Assembly: GCA_026396355.1 (NCBI GenBank)
Contig: JAPLWY010000121.1
Span: 2,610-9,511, forward strand
Length of the DNA stretch: 6,902 nucleotides
Reading direction: 5' to 3'
Source of the DNA: Microcaldota archaeon
GTDB lineage: Archaea > Micrarchaeota > Micrarchaeia > Anstonellales > Anstonellaceae
Under the pieces are notes generated by a model that saw nothing but the letters and a program-made list of their open reading frames with translations, was not told where the DNA came from and searched no databases. This document shows positions 1 to 6,370 of this stretch, piece by piece; the first letter of the stretch is position 1; every line of letters begins with the position of its first letter. Made by a program: the position numbers and the translations under genes.

Positions 1-123
1 AGCGCAGAAGCTGGAGTTTCCCCTATGCTCCTTGCCCTCCAAAAGCACGGGGGCTTGCTGGAGTTCTTGAAAAAGCACAGGATAGAGGAATTGGAAAGCG
101 TGCAGGAGCCGGTGGGCGCATGA
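1..123 (+). CDS. C-terminal end of a probable aconitase-family small subunit (homoaconitase / isopropylmalate isomerase), partial
   Basis: An open frame enters from the left edge and gives 40 residues before a TGA at 121-123. The tail contains GGLLEFLKKH followed by a short charged stretch. A GGL(L/V)-E-(F/Y)-(L/V)-K-K tail is typical of the small (swivel-domain) subunit of LeuD/HacB-type hydro-lyases, and the gene lies directly before a homoisocitrate/isopropylmalate dehydrogenase. Such a subunit would work with a large Fe-S subunit to isomerise homocitrate to homoisocitrate (or isopropylmalate). Its stop codon overlaps the next ATG as ATGA, so the two genes are probably translationally coupled. 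Only the tail is visible, with no active-site residue, so the call rests on the tail motif and the context. Confidence 0.5.
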   Translation, partial: SAEAGVSPMLLALQKHGGLLEFLKKHRIEELESVQEPVGA

Positions 124-1112
124 AGAAAATACTTTATATTGAAGGGGACGGCGTCGGGCCTGAGCTCATGGCGCATGCGCGCAGGGCGGTTGATTCCATT
201 GCAAAGGTGGAGTGGGTGCGCGGGGAGGCTGGCTTTGCCACTTTCCAGAAAACAGGCACAACGCTTCCTGATGCGACAGTGCAGGCTGCAAAGGAGAGCG
301 ATGCCATTCTTTTCTGCGCAGTCACCACGCCGCCGAATATTTTGAATTACAAAAGCGCGATTGTGGCGCTTAGGAAAGAGCTGGACCTGTATGCGAACCT
401 GCGCCCTTTTTGCACGCTTCCCAATGTGCCTGTCCCGTTCCCTGCGCTCAATTTCGCAATAGTGCGCGAGAACACCGAGGGAATGTACAGCGGCATTGAG
501 AAAAGGGAGGGCGACAGCGCATTTGCCACGCGCGTGATAACGAAAAAGGGAAGCGAGAGGATTGCGCGCTTTGCATTTGAATATGCCAAGAGGCAGGGCT
601 TTTCCAAAGTGACAATTGTGCACAAGGCGAATGTGCTGCGGCTGACAGACGGGCTTTTCCTGGAAGCCGCGCGCGGGGTTGCCGCTGGCTACCCTGAAAT
701 TGCGTGCGAGGACGCGCTGGTGGACTCGGTTGCAATGAGGCTGGTGAAGTCGCCGCAGGAATTCCAGGTGATAGTGACCACCAATCTTTTCGGGGATATC
801 CTGAGCGACGAGTCTTCCGCGCTTGTGGGCGGGCTGGGAGTGGCGCCGTCAGGGAATTATGGGGGGAAGCACGCGCTTTTCGAGCCAGTGCACGGCTCTG
901 CGCCAAAGTATGCCGGGAAAAATGTCGCCAACCCAACAGGCATGCTACTTTCGGCTGCAATGATGCTTGCGCATATCGGGGAAAAGGAAGCCTCTGAAAA
1001 GCTCACGCGCGCAGTGCAGGAGTGCTATTCCCAAAAAATAATCACGCGCGATGTAGGCGGGAGCGCAAGCACAAGCGGGATGGTTGAGAAAGCCGTGTCG
1101 CTGCTTGGCTAA
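120..1112 (+). CDS. Homoisocitrate / 3-isopropylmalate dehydrogenase (beta-decarboxylating dehydrogenase family)
   Basis: The protein has 330 residues, the usual length for the family. It oxidatively decarboxylates a 2-hydroxy-3-carboxy acid, probably homoisocitrate to 2-oxoadipate. Visible motifs are EGDGVGPE at 8-15, NYKS at 76-79, LRKELDLYANLRP at 84-96 with substrate arginines R85 and R95, VRENTEGMY at 115-123 with R116 and Y123, HKANVL at 168-173 with K169, D202, the metal-binding Asp pair in GDILSDE (D226, D230), and EPVHGSAPKYAGK at 255-267 in the cofactor site. The NYKS...LYANLRP block resembles archaeal AksF/HICDH more than classical LeuB. Two residues stand out. V82 lies where Thermus HICDH has Arg85. 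K263-Y264 lies where NAD-dependent relatives have Asp-Ile. The ATG overlaps the upstream stop and is preceded by GGTG. Lysine, leucine or both are possible roles, so I give no symbol. Confidence 0.85.
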   Translation: MKKILYIEGDGVGPELMAHARRAVDSIAKVEWVRGEAGFATFQKTGTTLPDATVQAAKESDAILFCAVTTPPNILNYKSAIVALRKELDLYANLRPFCTLPNVPVPFPALNFAIVRENTEGMYSGIEKREGDSAFATRVITKKGSERIARFAFEYAKRQGFSKVTIVHKANVLRLTDGLFLEAARGVAAGYPEIACEDALVDSVAMRLVKSPQEFQVIVTTNLFGDILSDESSALVGGLGVAPSGNYGGKHALFEPVHGSAPKYAGKNVANPTGMLLSAAMMLAHIGEKEASEKLTRAVQECYSQKIITRDVGGSASTSGMVEKAVSLLG

Positions 1113-1114
1113 AA

Positions 1115-2179
1115 CTAAAGCGAAGACCCCAGCCTTTTTATCGCGCCCTTGAGCACTGAAATTGACTTTTTGTAGTCGGAAAGCAGTATGAACTCGTCCG
1201 GCGTGTGGTCGAGCGAGGAGTCGCCCGGCCCGTACGCTATGGTTGGTATGCCTGCGTGCGAGGCGATGTTCATGTCCGCGCTTCCGCTCTTTTTCACATA
1301 GCGCGGGGCGAGCCCGTTTTCGCGCATTGAAAAGACCATTGCGCGGCAGAGAGGGTGGTTGGGGTCGGTTTCCACCCCGCTTATGCTCTCATGCACGCTC
1401 ACCCTCACTGCCTGGGGCGCGAGCTTCCTGAATTTGCGCACCACCGATGCGTTTTTTATCGAGGGCGGCAGGCGCACATCAAGAATGAAGTCCATGTTTT
1501 CAGGCACCACGTTGATTGCGTCTTTTGAGCCTGCGTGGATGTTGGTGAGGTTGATTATCACGCTGTCGAACTTGCTGCGCTGCGGGTAGGCGGAGCGCAC
1601 CTTGGTGTAGAATTCGAACGTGCGCTCGATCGGGTTTTCGGATGCCATGCCGGCATGGAGCGCCTTTCCTTTTGTGCGGCAGCTCAGCACCAGCCTTCCC
1701 TTGTATGCAATGGTTATCCCGTTGGTGCTTGACGGCTCGCCGTTGATTGCCATTTTCGGCTTTGCATAGGTGAGAAGGTGGCGCGTGCCTTTCGAGGTGG
1801 TTATCTCCTCCTCTGTGACGCCTGCCACCATTATCTTGCAATGATTGCTGCCTGCGCATTCCGCGCCTGCAGTGAGAAGCGCTGCCAGCGGGGATTTTGC
1901 ATCCACTGCGCCCCTGCCGTATATTTTGCCTTCCGCCCTTTTGTAGGGAAGGGGGTCTGCAATTGTGTCCATGTGCCCGAAGAGCAGCAAGTCCGGCGAG
2001 TCGCCTTTCTTGTGCGCGTAATTTGCGGCAACCGCATTGCCTGCGGCATCAATCCAGACTTTTTCGAACGGGAACTGCTTCAGGTAATTTGCGCACAGCT
2101 GCGCCACTTTCTGCTCGTGCCGGGAGGGGCTTTTGGCCTTGATTATGCTTTCCAGGAATTCCACGCTGTCCATTTTCAA
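1115..2179 (-). CDS. lysK: LysK: [LysW]-lysine (or -ornithine) hydrolase, M20 metallopeptidase family
   Basis: This is the last step of the pathway. It hydrolyses the isopeptide bond and frees lysine (or ornithine) from the C-terminal Glu of LysW. The 354-residue product has the M20 layout: HMD at 69-71, the bridging Asp in GRGAVDAKSP (D93), the catalytic Glu cluster EEE at 123-125, a metal-ligand region GEPSS at 148-152, and a late metal His in LDHTPDE (H325). The dimerisation (lid) domain fills the middle, including GKALHAGMASENP around 171-183. The start is probably TTG at 2179-2177, because GAGGT lies 6 nt before it. This start overlaps the lysJ stop. An in-frame ATG at 2173 is the alternative but lies 12 nt from the same motif. 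The gene ends the operon and its stop is 2 nt from the stop of the opposing dehydrogenase. LysK is preferred over ArgE/DapE because of the neighbours. Confidence 0.9.
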   Translation of the reverse strand: MKMDSVEFLESIIKAKSPSRHEQKVAQLCANYLKQFPFEKVWIDAAGNAVAANYAHKKGDSPDLLLFGHMDTIADPLPYKRAEGKIYGRGAVDAKSPLAALLTAGAECAGSNHCKIMVAGVTEEEITTSKGTRHLLTYAKPKMAINGEPSSTNGITIAYKGRLVLSCRTKGKALHAGMASENPIERTFEFYTKVRSAYPQRSKFDSVIINLTNIHAGSKDAINVVPENMDFILDVRLPPSIKNASVVRKFRKLAPQAVRVSVHESISGVETDPNHPLCRAMVFSMRENGLAPRYVKKSGSADMNIASHAGIPTIAYGPGDSSLDHTPDEFILLSDYKKSISVLKGAIKRLGSSL

Positions 2180-3342
2180 GAGATTACCTCGGAGAGTGTG
2201 CCTGCCACTGTGCCAAGCGAATCGCGGGAAATTATGAAAGGCGGAAGCAGTCTGATCACCTGCTCGCCTGCAGGAAGCGCCAGCACCCCGCGCGCTGCAA
2301 GCTGCGCGAGGGGCTCTTTCGAGGGCACCTTGAGCTCCACTGCAATGAAAAGCCCCATGCCGCGTATTTCGCGGAATTGCGATTTTGAGGAGAGCGATGC
2401 GCTGAGCTTTTGCGCCATGTATGCCCCGTCAGAGGCGACTTTTTCGAGCAGCCCGTCTTTTTCAATGGTGTCAAGCACAGTGTTGGCAGCCGCGCAGGCA
2501 AGTGGATTGCCCCCGAATGTGGTGCCGTGCTCAAGTGGCGTGAATGCGCAAACTTCTTCGCGTGCAATGGTGGCGCCTATGGGGATGCCCCCGCCCAGGC
2601 CTTTTGCAAGGCACACTATGTCAGGGGAGATGCCGAAGTGATTGTATGCAAAGAATTTGCCGGTCCTGCCGCAGCCTGACTGCACTTCGTCGGCTATCAG
2701 GAGCGCGCCTTTGTCAGTGCAGATGTCGCGCGCTGCGCGCAGGTAGTCCTCGCGCGCTGTCCGCACCCCGCCTTCCCCCTGTATTGGCTCGAGTATGAGG
2801 GCGGCAGTCTCGCTTGTGACTGTGGACTTGAGCGACTCGATGTCATTGAAGCGCGTGCGCGTGATCGGCCCGAGAAGCGGCTCGAACGGCGCGCGGTATT
2901 TTTCCTTGAATGTGACTGAAAGCGCGCCTGAGGAGCGGCCGTGGAATGCGTTCATTGCCGAAACAAACCCTTTCCTGCCGGTTTTCTTGCGCGCCAGCTT
3001 GAGCGCAGCCTCCACTGATTCAGTGCCGCTGCTGCAGAGAAAGGCGCGCGAGGGCGAGCCGAAAAGATTGGTAAGGCGCTCAAGCAGCCTGCCCCGCTCC
3101 TCGTTTGCGAACGGGGAGTAGCAGCTCATGAGCTTGCCAGCCTGCCTTGAGATTGCAGCCACCAGCGCAGGGTGCGCGTGTCCGAGTATTGCCACGCCCA
3201 CGCCGGTGCTGCAGTCGATGTAGCGCTTGCCTTCAGGGTCCCAGGCAAACTCGCCTTGCCCGCGCTCAAGCGCCACCCCTCGCTTGCCGTAGAGGTTCAT
3301 CTCGTACTTGAGCTCTTTTGCAATGAGTTCCTGTGTGTTCAT
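2176..3342 (-). CDS. lysJ: LysJ: [LysW]-aminoadipate semialdehyde / glutamate semialdehyde aminotransferase (class III, PLP)
   Basis: This PLP enzyme moves an amino group, normally from glutamate, onto LysW-bound aminoadipate semialdehyde (or glutamate semialdehyde). From the ATG at 3342 it has 388 residues, normal for the ArgD/LysJ family. Visible motifs are the PLP phosphate site CSSGTESVEAALK at 103-115, FHGRS at 133-137, EPIQGEGG at 185-192, IADEVQSGCGRTG at 216-228 with the pyridine-binding D218 and Q221, the Schiff-base lysine K247 in LAKGLGGGIPIGA, and TTFGGNP at 274-280. The start is ambiguous among TTG 3351, ATG 3348 and ATG 3342. AAGGA lies 9 nt before ATG 3342 and only 3 nt before ATG 3348, so I chose 3342. 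It follows lysZ by 36 nt and overlaps lysK. Sequence alone cannot separate LysJ from ArgD; the operon decides. Confidence 0.9.
   Translation of the reverse strand: MNTQELIAKELKYEMNLYGKRGVALERGQGEFAWDPEGKRYIDCSTGVGVAILGHAHPALVAAISRQAGKLMSCYSPFANEERGRLLERLTNLFGSPSRAFLCSSGTESVEAALKLARKKTGRKGFVSAMNAFHGRSSGALSVTFKEKYRAPFEPLLGPITRTRFNDIESLKSTVTSETAALILEPIQGEGGVRTAREDYLRAARDICTDKGALLIADEVQSGCGRTGKFFAYNHFGISPDIVCLAKGLGGGIPIGATIAREEVCAFTPLEHGTTFGGNPLACAAANTVLDTIEKDGLLEKVASDGAYMAQKLSASLSSKSQFREIRGMGLFIAVELKVPSKEPLAQLAARGVLALPAGEQVIRLLPPFIISRDSLGTVAGTLSEVIS
2180..2190 (-). promoter_or_regulatory. Ribosome binding site that favours the TTG start of lysK
   Basis: On the - strand GAGGT (2190-2186) is followed by AATCTC and then TTG (2179-2177). 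GAGGTAATC is close to the archaeal consensus GAGGTGATC. The 6-nt spacing suits the TTG better than the ATG six bases downstream. The site lies inside the end of lysJ, so lysK translation is probably coupled to lysJ. Confidence 0.5.
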
Positions 3343-3378
3343 AATCATCAATCCTTTTTCATTTTTTTGCAGGCAGTT

Positions 3379-4173
3379 TCATTTGGTGAAATGCGTGCCG
3401 CCTCCTGCAAGCGCGGATGTTGCAGGCTTTTCCCTTGTGCCGCAGCAGATTATCACTTCAGGCACCCCGCCCAAGAGCGCCTCTGAGGTTGCCACCAGCT
3501 TGCGCTTCATGCCTGCAGCTGCCTTCTTTTGGAATTCCGGGATTTCTGAGCCTGTGGCGCGGGAGACCAAGTCATTCGGGAAATTGGCGAAAAACCCCTC
3601 GACATCGGTGAATAGGATGAGCCGGCTTGCGGAAAGCTTTGCGGCTATTGCCGCTGCGGCGCGGTCGCCATCCACATTCAATGCCTCGAATTCCTCGCCA
3701 AGCGCAATTGGCGCGACTGTGGGGACAAAGCCGCGCTCCAACAAAGCCAGGAGCGGCGCGGAATCAATGCGCGCGATTTTCCCGGAATAGTCGTCGCGCA
3801 CCATGCGCTCCTTGCCATTCTCCACGCTCACCAGGATTTTCCTTTTTGCAAAGACTATGCCGCTTGAGCCTGAGACCCCGACAGCGTTCACGCCTGATTT
3901 GCGGAGCGTGCGCACAAGCGAGGAATTCACCCCTCCCCCGACTGCCATGACAAAGTTCTGCATGGTCTGCCCGTCGGTGTGGCGGGACTTGAAGCCTTCC
4001 TTTGAGTAAATGTAAGCTGGTTCCCTGCCCACTGCCTTTTCAAGCGCAGTGACCTGCGGCCCGCCGCCATGCACCAGCACCACTTTTTCCCCTGAGGAAA
4101 CAAGCGAAGCAATGTCTGAGGCAAGATTGGCGGCATTGTCTGCCATGCTGCCCCCTATTTTCACCACTATCAT
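3379..4173 (-). CDS. lysZ: LysZ: [LysW]-aminoadipate / [LysW]-glutamate kinase (amino acid kinase family)
   Basis: The enzyme phosphorylates the free side-chain carboxylate of the amino acid carried by LysW, using ATP. The 264-residue protein is family length. It opens MIVVKIGGS, with the phosphate-binding K5, and then shows VHGGGPQV at 34-41, RHTDGQTMQNFVMAVGGGVN at 64-83 (substrate and dimer region), GVNAVGVSG at 94-102, NVDGDRAAAAIAAKL at 166-180, LFTDVEGFF at 187-195, and GMKRKL at 221-226 near the nucleotide site. I chose ATG 4173 over an upstream in-frame ATG at 4236. The extra 21 residues would be the lysY tail read in another frame, the amino acid kinase fold begins at MIVVKIGG, and AAGGTG lies 5 nt before ATG 4173. 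LysZ is close to ArgB (N-acetylglutamate kinase); the LysW context favours LysZ. Confidence 0.9.
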   Translation of the reverse strand: MIVVKIGGSMADNAANLASDIASLVSSGEKVVLVHGGGPQVTALEKAVGREPAYIYSKEGFKSRHTDGQTMQNFVMAVGGGVNSSLVRTLRKSGVNAVGVSGSSGIVFAKRKILVSVENGKERMVRDDYSGKIARIDSAPLLALLERGFVPTVAPIALGEEFEALNVDGDRAAAAIAAKLSASRLILFTDVEGFFANFPNDLVSRATGSEIPEFQKKAAAGMKRKLVATSEALLGGVPEVIICCGTREKPATSALAGGGTHFTK

Positions 4174-4178
4174 GAAAG

Positions 4179-4184
4179 CACCTT
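4179..4184 (-). promoter_or_regulatory. Ribosome binding site of lysZ (decides its start)
   Basis: AAGGTG on the - strand ends 5 nt before ATG 4173-4171. It lies in the 16-nt gap between the ancestral lysY stop (TGA 4192-4190) and lysZ. This supports a 264-residue LysZ over the longer reading. Confidence 0.65.
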
Positions 4185-4266
4185 GGGAATCAGATTGGAT
4201 GGAAGCCGGGGGACCAAAGCCCGAGCTTTTCGTCAAACCCGTTCATGAGATTGAAGCACTGCAGCG

Positions 4267-4312
4267 CCTGCCCGCCGCTTCCCTTCACCCCTGCCCGCCG
4301 CTTCCCTTCACC
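4267..4312 (-). repeat. Perfect 23-bp tandem duplication at the 3' end of lysY
   Basis: Positions 4267-4289 and 4290-4312 are identical over 23 bp and directly adjacent. On the - strand each copy starts GGTGAAGGGAAGC. The upstream copy is read as V-K-G-S-G-G-Q in the lysY frame. Because 23 is not a multiple of 3, the second copy is read out of frame and its GGTGA supplies the TGA at 4287-4285. Reading the second copy in the frame of the first regenerates VKGSGGQ followed by the conserved LysY tail. Confidence 0.95.
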
Positions 4313-4859
4313 AGGTTGTCTATTGCGGACATTACGATTATCCTTCCCTTTTCACGGTCAACGTCAAAGCCAATGTCGGCAAAATTGGTGCCAATGAGGG
4401 GCTTTGGCTCTGGGAAGCGGTAGAGCGTGCCCTGGTCTTTCACCAGCCGTACAAAGGGCGAGCCTGAGTAGAACGAGCGGTAGGCTTTCCAGATGTCGAC
4501 ATCCTTAAGCTCAGGAGAAACGCGCGCATGGACTGTGGAGAGTATGCCGCGCACCATTTCTATTGCGTGCGGGGTGAGCCCCACTGAAATTGGGGAGCCT
4601 GCTATTGCCGAAAGCTCCTGCTCTATTTCGGCGGTGTGCCTGTGGCTGTGCGGCTTGTAGGAGCGCACGCTTCCGCTCCGCTCAGGGTGATGGGTGGAAA
4701 TGTCAAACGACGCGCCTGCTGCTGCAGAGCCTATTTTCGAATCTGCGATTATCCCATCAGTTGCAATAAGCTTGCTTTTGACCAGCGGCGCAAGCGCGAG
4801 TATTACCGAGGTGGCCAGGCAGCCTGCGCACGCGGCAAGCTTGGCGCTTTTGAGCTCTT

Positions 4860-4862
4860 CCC
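4860..4862 (-). other. Frameshift point in lysY (one G missing from a G run)
   Basis: The - strand reads ACA GGG AAG AGC. Adding one G gives ACA GGG GAA GAG CTC, which moves into the frame encoding EELKSAKLAACAGC. That is the expected ArgC/LysY sequence leading to the catalytic cysteine. The context is not a canonical X XXY YYZ slippery heptamer. Confidence 0.8.
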
Positions 4863-5267
4863 TGTGAGGATTCCGTACACGGCTTTGTCAAGAAGCTCAG
4901 GCGCAGGGTGCTCCTGGTAGTATTTTGCATAGGTGTCCTTGTTTTTCAGGCGGAAGTCGGCTGACAGGTCGATTATTTTCGCGCCGGTTTCCCAGAACTG
5001 CCTGACATAGGGGGCTGCGGCCTTGTGCGGGGTGCAGATGAACACCGCGTCAATGTCGGTTTTCAGCTCCTTTACCTGGACGAATGAGAGCTGGGTAAAG
5101 CCCCGCAGGTTAGGGTTGAGCTTGGTTGCAGCCTGCCCTGCAAAGCGCTCAGAGGTTATCTGCGCTATCTCGATTTCCGGGTGCACAAGCGCCCAGCGCA
5201 GAAGCTCGCCGCCCGTGTAGCCGGACGCGCCTATTATCGCGATTTTCTTTTTTGCCATCTTGCCACC

Positions 5268-6119
5268 TTACTTTTTCGCTCTTGCCAGGAAATATTCGAT
5301 CATTTTGTCCCCGATGTCCACCCCGGTGACCGGGGAGGAGTTGCGGAATTCGGTGGTGTGGTTCACTTCGTGCACCACCAGCCCGTTTTCAGACTCCATC
5401 AAATCCACGCCGTAAATGCCCTCGTCGAGGAAGGAAACCGCCTTCAGCGAGATTTCACAAAGCTCTGGCGTGACTTCGCACTTGCTTGCAGTGCCGCCCC
5501 TGCCGGTGTTGGTTATCCAGCCGGATTTTTCCGTGGAATGGCGGTAAATCGCAGCAACCACCTGGTCGCCCACCACAAACGCGCGGATGTCCCTGCCCGG
5601 CTTGTTTATGTGCTCCTGGAAATAGTAGATTTTCTGCCAGGGGTTGCCCATCTCCTCGCGGGACTCGAGCGCGGCATCAAGCGAATCAGAGTCGTTTATC
5701 CTGTGCACCATGCGCGCCCAGGAGCCCATGACCGGCTTTACCACGAATGGAAAGCCCAGCTCCTTGGCTGCCAGCCTGGCTGATTCCGGAGTGAATGCGA
5801 CCAATGTTTTCGGAGTTGGGACACCTGACTTGGCAAGCTCAAGGGAAGTTATCATCTTGTCCCCGCAGATTGAGGCTGCCCTGTATGAGTTGATAACAAG
5901 GGAGCCCTGCCGCTCAAAAAAATATGTGAGAGCCTGGCTCCGGGAATAGGAGACAGAGCGCTGCAGCATTGCATGGTATTCCTTTGCATGCCTGCCGGGA
6001 AGGGCAAGCATCGACTCGCCATCCACAATGCGCTCGAGCCCGGCCCCGCGCTTTTTTGCAGAGTCGATGAGCATCTTGTTCTCGGCAGAGATGATTGTGT
6101 AGCAGATTGCCAGTTTCAT
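5268..6119 (-). CDS. lysX: LysX: [LysW] alpha-aminoadipate (or glutamate) ligase, ATP-grasp family
   Basis: This is the first committed step. It uses ATP to join the alpha-amino group of alpha-aminoadipate (or glutamate) to the C-terminal Glu gamma-carboxyl of LysW. The 283 residues match the family. ATP-grasp elements are K88 in CGDKMITSLELAKSGVPTPK, K128 in FPFVVKPVMGSWARMV, QEHI at 168-171, GRDIRAFVVG at 175-184, ITNTGRGGTA at 202-211, D239 in GVDLME, and EVNHTTEFRNS at 251-261 carrying E251 and N253 for metal binding. The EVNHT-EF-NS block is characteristic of LysX/ArgX and distinguishes them from RimK. Start ATG 6119 has GGTGA 6 nt upstream. The gene lies 43 nt after lysW and 9 nt before lysY. 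Substrate choice between aminoadipate and glutamate is made in this enzyme, and I cannot settle it by eye. Confidence 0.93.
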   Translation of the reverse strand: MKLAICYTIISAENKMLIDSAKKRGAGLERIVDGESMLALPGRHAKEYHAMLQRSVSYSRSQALTYFFERQGSLVINSYRAASICGDKMITSLELAKSGVPTPKTLVAFTPESARLAAKELGFPFVVKPVMGSWARMVHRINDSDSLDAALESREEMGNPWQKIYYFQEHINKPGRDIRAFVVGDQVVAAIYRHSTEKSGWITNTGRGGTASKCEVTPELCEISLKAVSFLDEGIYGVDLMESENGLVVHEVNHTTEFRNSSPVTGVDIGDKMIEYFLARAKK

Positions 6120-6162
6120 CGGTAGTCACCAGGTGTTTTTTGCCTTTTTCGGGAAAGCGGCA

Positions 6163-6333
6163 TTACTCGCCCCAGTCCTCTTCCACGCCGGGCGCTTTCT
6201 CGAGCTTTGCAGGCGCAACCGAGCGCACTTCAAGGCGCGTGCCGCAGTCCGGGCAGGTCATTATTTCACCCACTTCGGTGTTTGCAGCAAGCGCAATCGG
6301 GGATGCGCATTCCGGACATTCTCCCTCTGCCAT
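6163..6333 (-). CDS. lysW: LysW: amino-group carrier protein
   Basis: This small acidic carrier holds pathway intermediates on its C-terminal glutamate. From ATG 6333 the product is 56 residues, family size. It shows two zinc-binding pairs, CPEC (C6, C9) and CPDC (C27, C30), and ends in EEDWGE with the acceptor E56, the hallmark of LysW. The frame is open upstream to 6420, but those extra 29 residues are read from the AT-rich promoter region. AAGGAGG (6349-6343) lies 9 nt before ATG 6333. It is the first structural gene of the operon and is followed at 43 nt by lysX. The carrier tail hides the alpha-amino group of the intermediate, preventing cyclisation, and presents a negative surface to LysX, LysZ, LysY, LysJ and LysK. 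Confidence 0.95.
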   Translation of the reverse strand: MAEGECPECASPIALAANTEVGEIMTCPDCGTRLEVRSVAPAKLEKAPGVEEDWGE

Positions 6334-6342
6334 ATTATCATG

Positions 6343-6349
6343 CCTCCTT
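6343..6349 (-). promoter_or_regulatory. Ribosome binding site of lysW
   Basis: AAGGAGG on the - strand, 9 nt before ATG 6333-6331, is the strongest Shine-Dalgarno match in the window. It fixes the short 56-residue LysW. It also fits the lead position of the gene, whose product must be made in excess of the enzymes. Confidence 0.7.
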
Positions 6350-6370
6350 GCTAATCTCTGGTGCAGATGG

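Larger units (their letters stand above)
4190..5258 (-). pseudogene. lysY: LysY: [LysW]-aminoadipyl/glutamyl phosphate reductase, reading frame broken twice
   Basis: An intact LysY (ArgC family) reduces the acyl phosphate on LysW to a semialdehyde with NADPH. The first segment, from ATG 5258, opens with the Rossmann motif IGASGYTGGELL (9-20) and includes VFICTPHKAA and IDLSADFRL. At GGG 4862-4860 the frame breaks: as read, translation runs out of frame to a stop at 4803. In the -1 frame from GAA 4860 the gene continues with LAACAGCLAT (catalytic Cys, about residue 147), FDISTHHPERSGSVRSYKP and PHSHRHTAEIEQ (catalytic His region), with no stop for over 190 codons. A 23-bp tandem duplication then forces a stop at 4287-4285. 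Beyond it the original frame still encodes QALQCFNLMNGFDEKLGL and stops at 4192-4190. With both lesions removed the protein has 348 residues, near family length. GGTGG precedes the ATG, 9 nt after lysX. The gene is either really broken or damaged in assembly. Confidence 0.85.

Noticed and set aside
1778..2641. 287-codon + strand frame antisense to lysK/lysJ
   Set aside because: It lies fully opposite two well-supported genes, shows no recognisable domain, and is Cys/Ala-rich as expected of a shadow frame in GC-rich codons.
4174..4236. Upstream ATG at 4236 giving a 285-residue LysZ
   Set aside because: The extra 21 residues are the lysY tail read in another frame. The fold starts at MIVVKIGGS and AAGGTG sits before ATG 4173.
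4285..4668. The C-terminal lysY segment from ATG 4668 (127 codons) as a gene of its own
   Set aside because: Homology extends upstream in the same frame to 4860, including the catalytic Cys. It is part of the broken lysY.
4853..4875. Programmed -1 ribosomal frameshift in lysY
   Set aside because: No canonical slippery heptamer and no clear downstream stem or pseudoknot, and a second unrelated lesion is present. A simple indel explains it better.
5181..5783. 200-codon + strand frame antisense to lysX/lysY
   Set aside because: Shadow of LysX: no family motif, no ribosome binding site, and it crosses the lysX-lysY junction.
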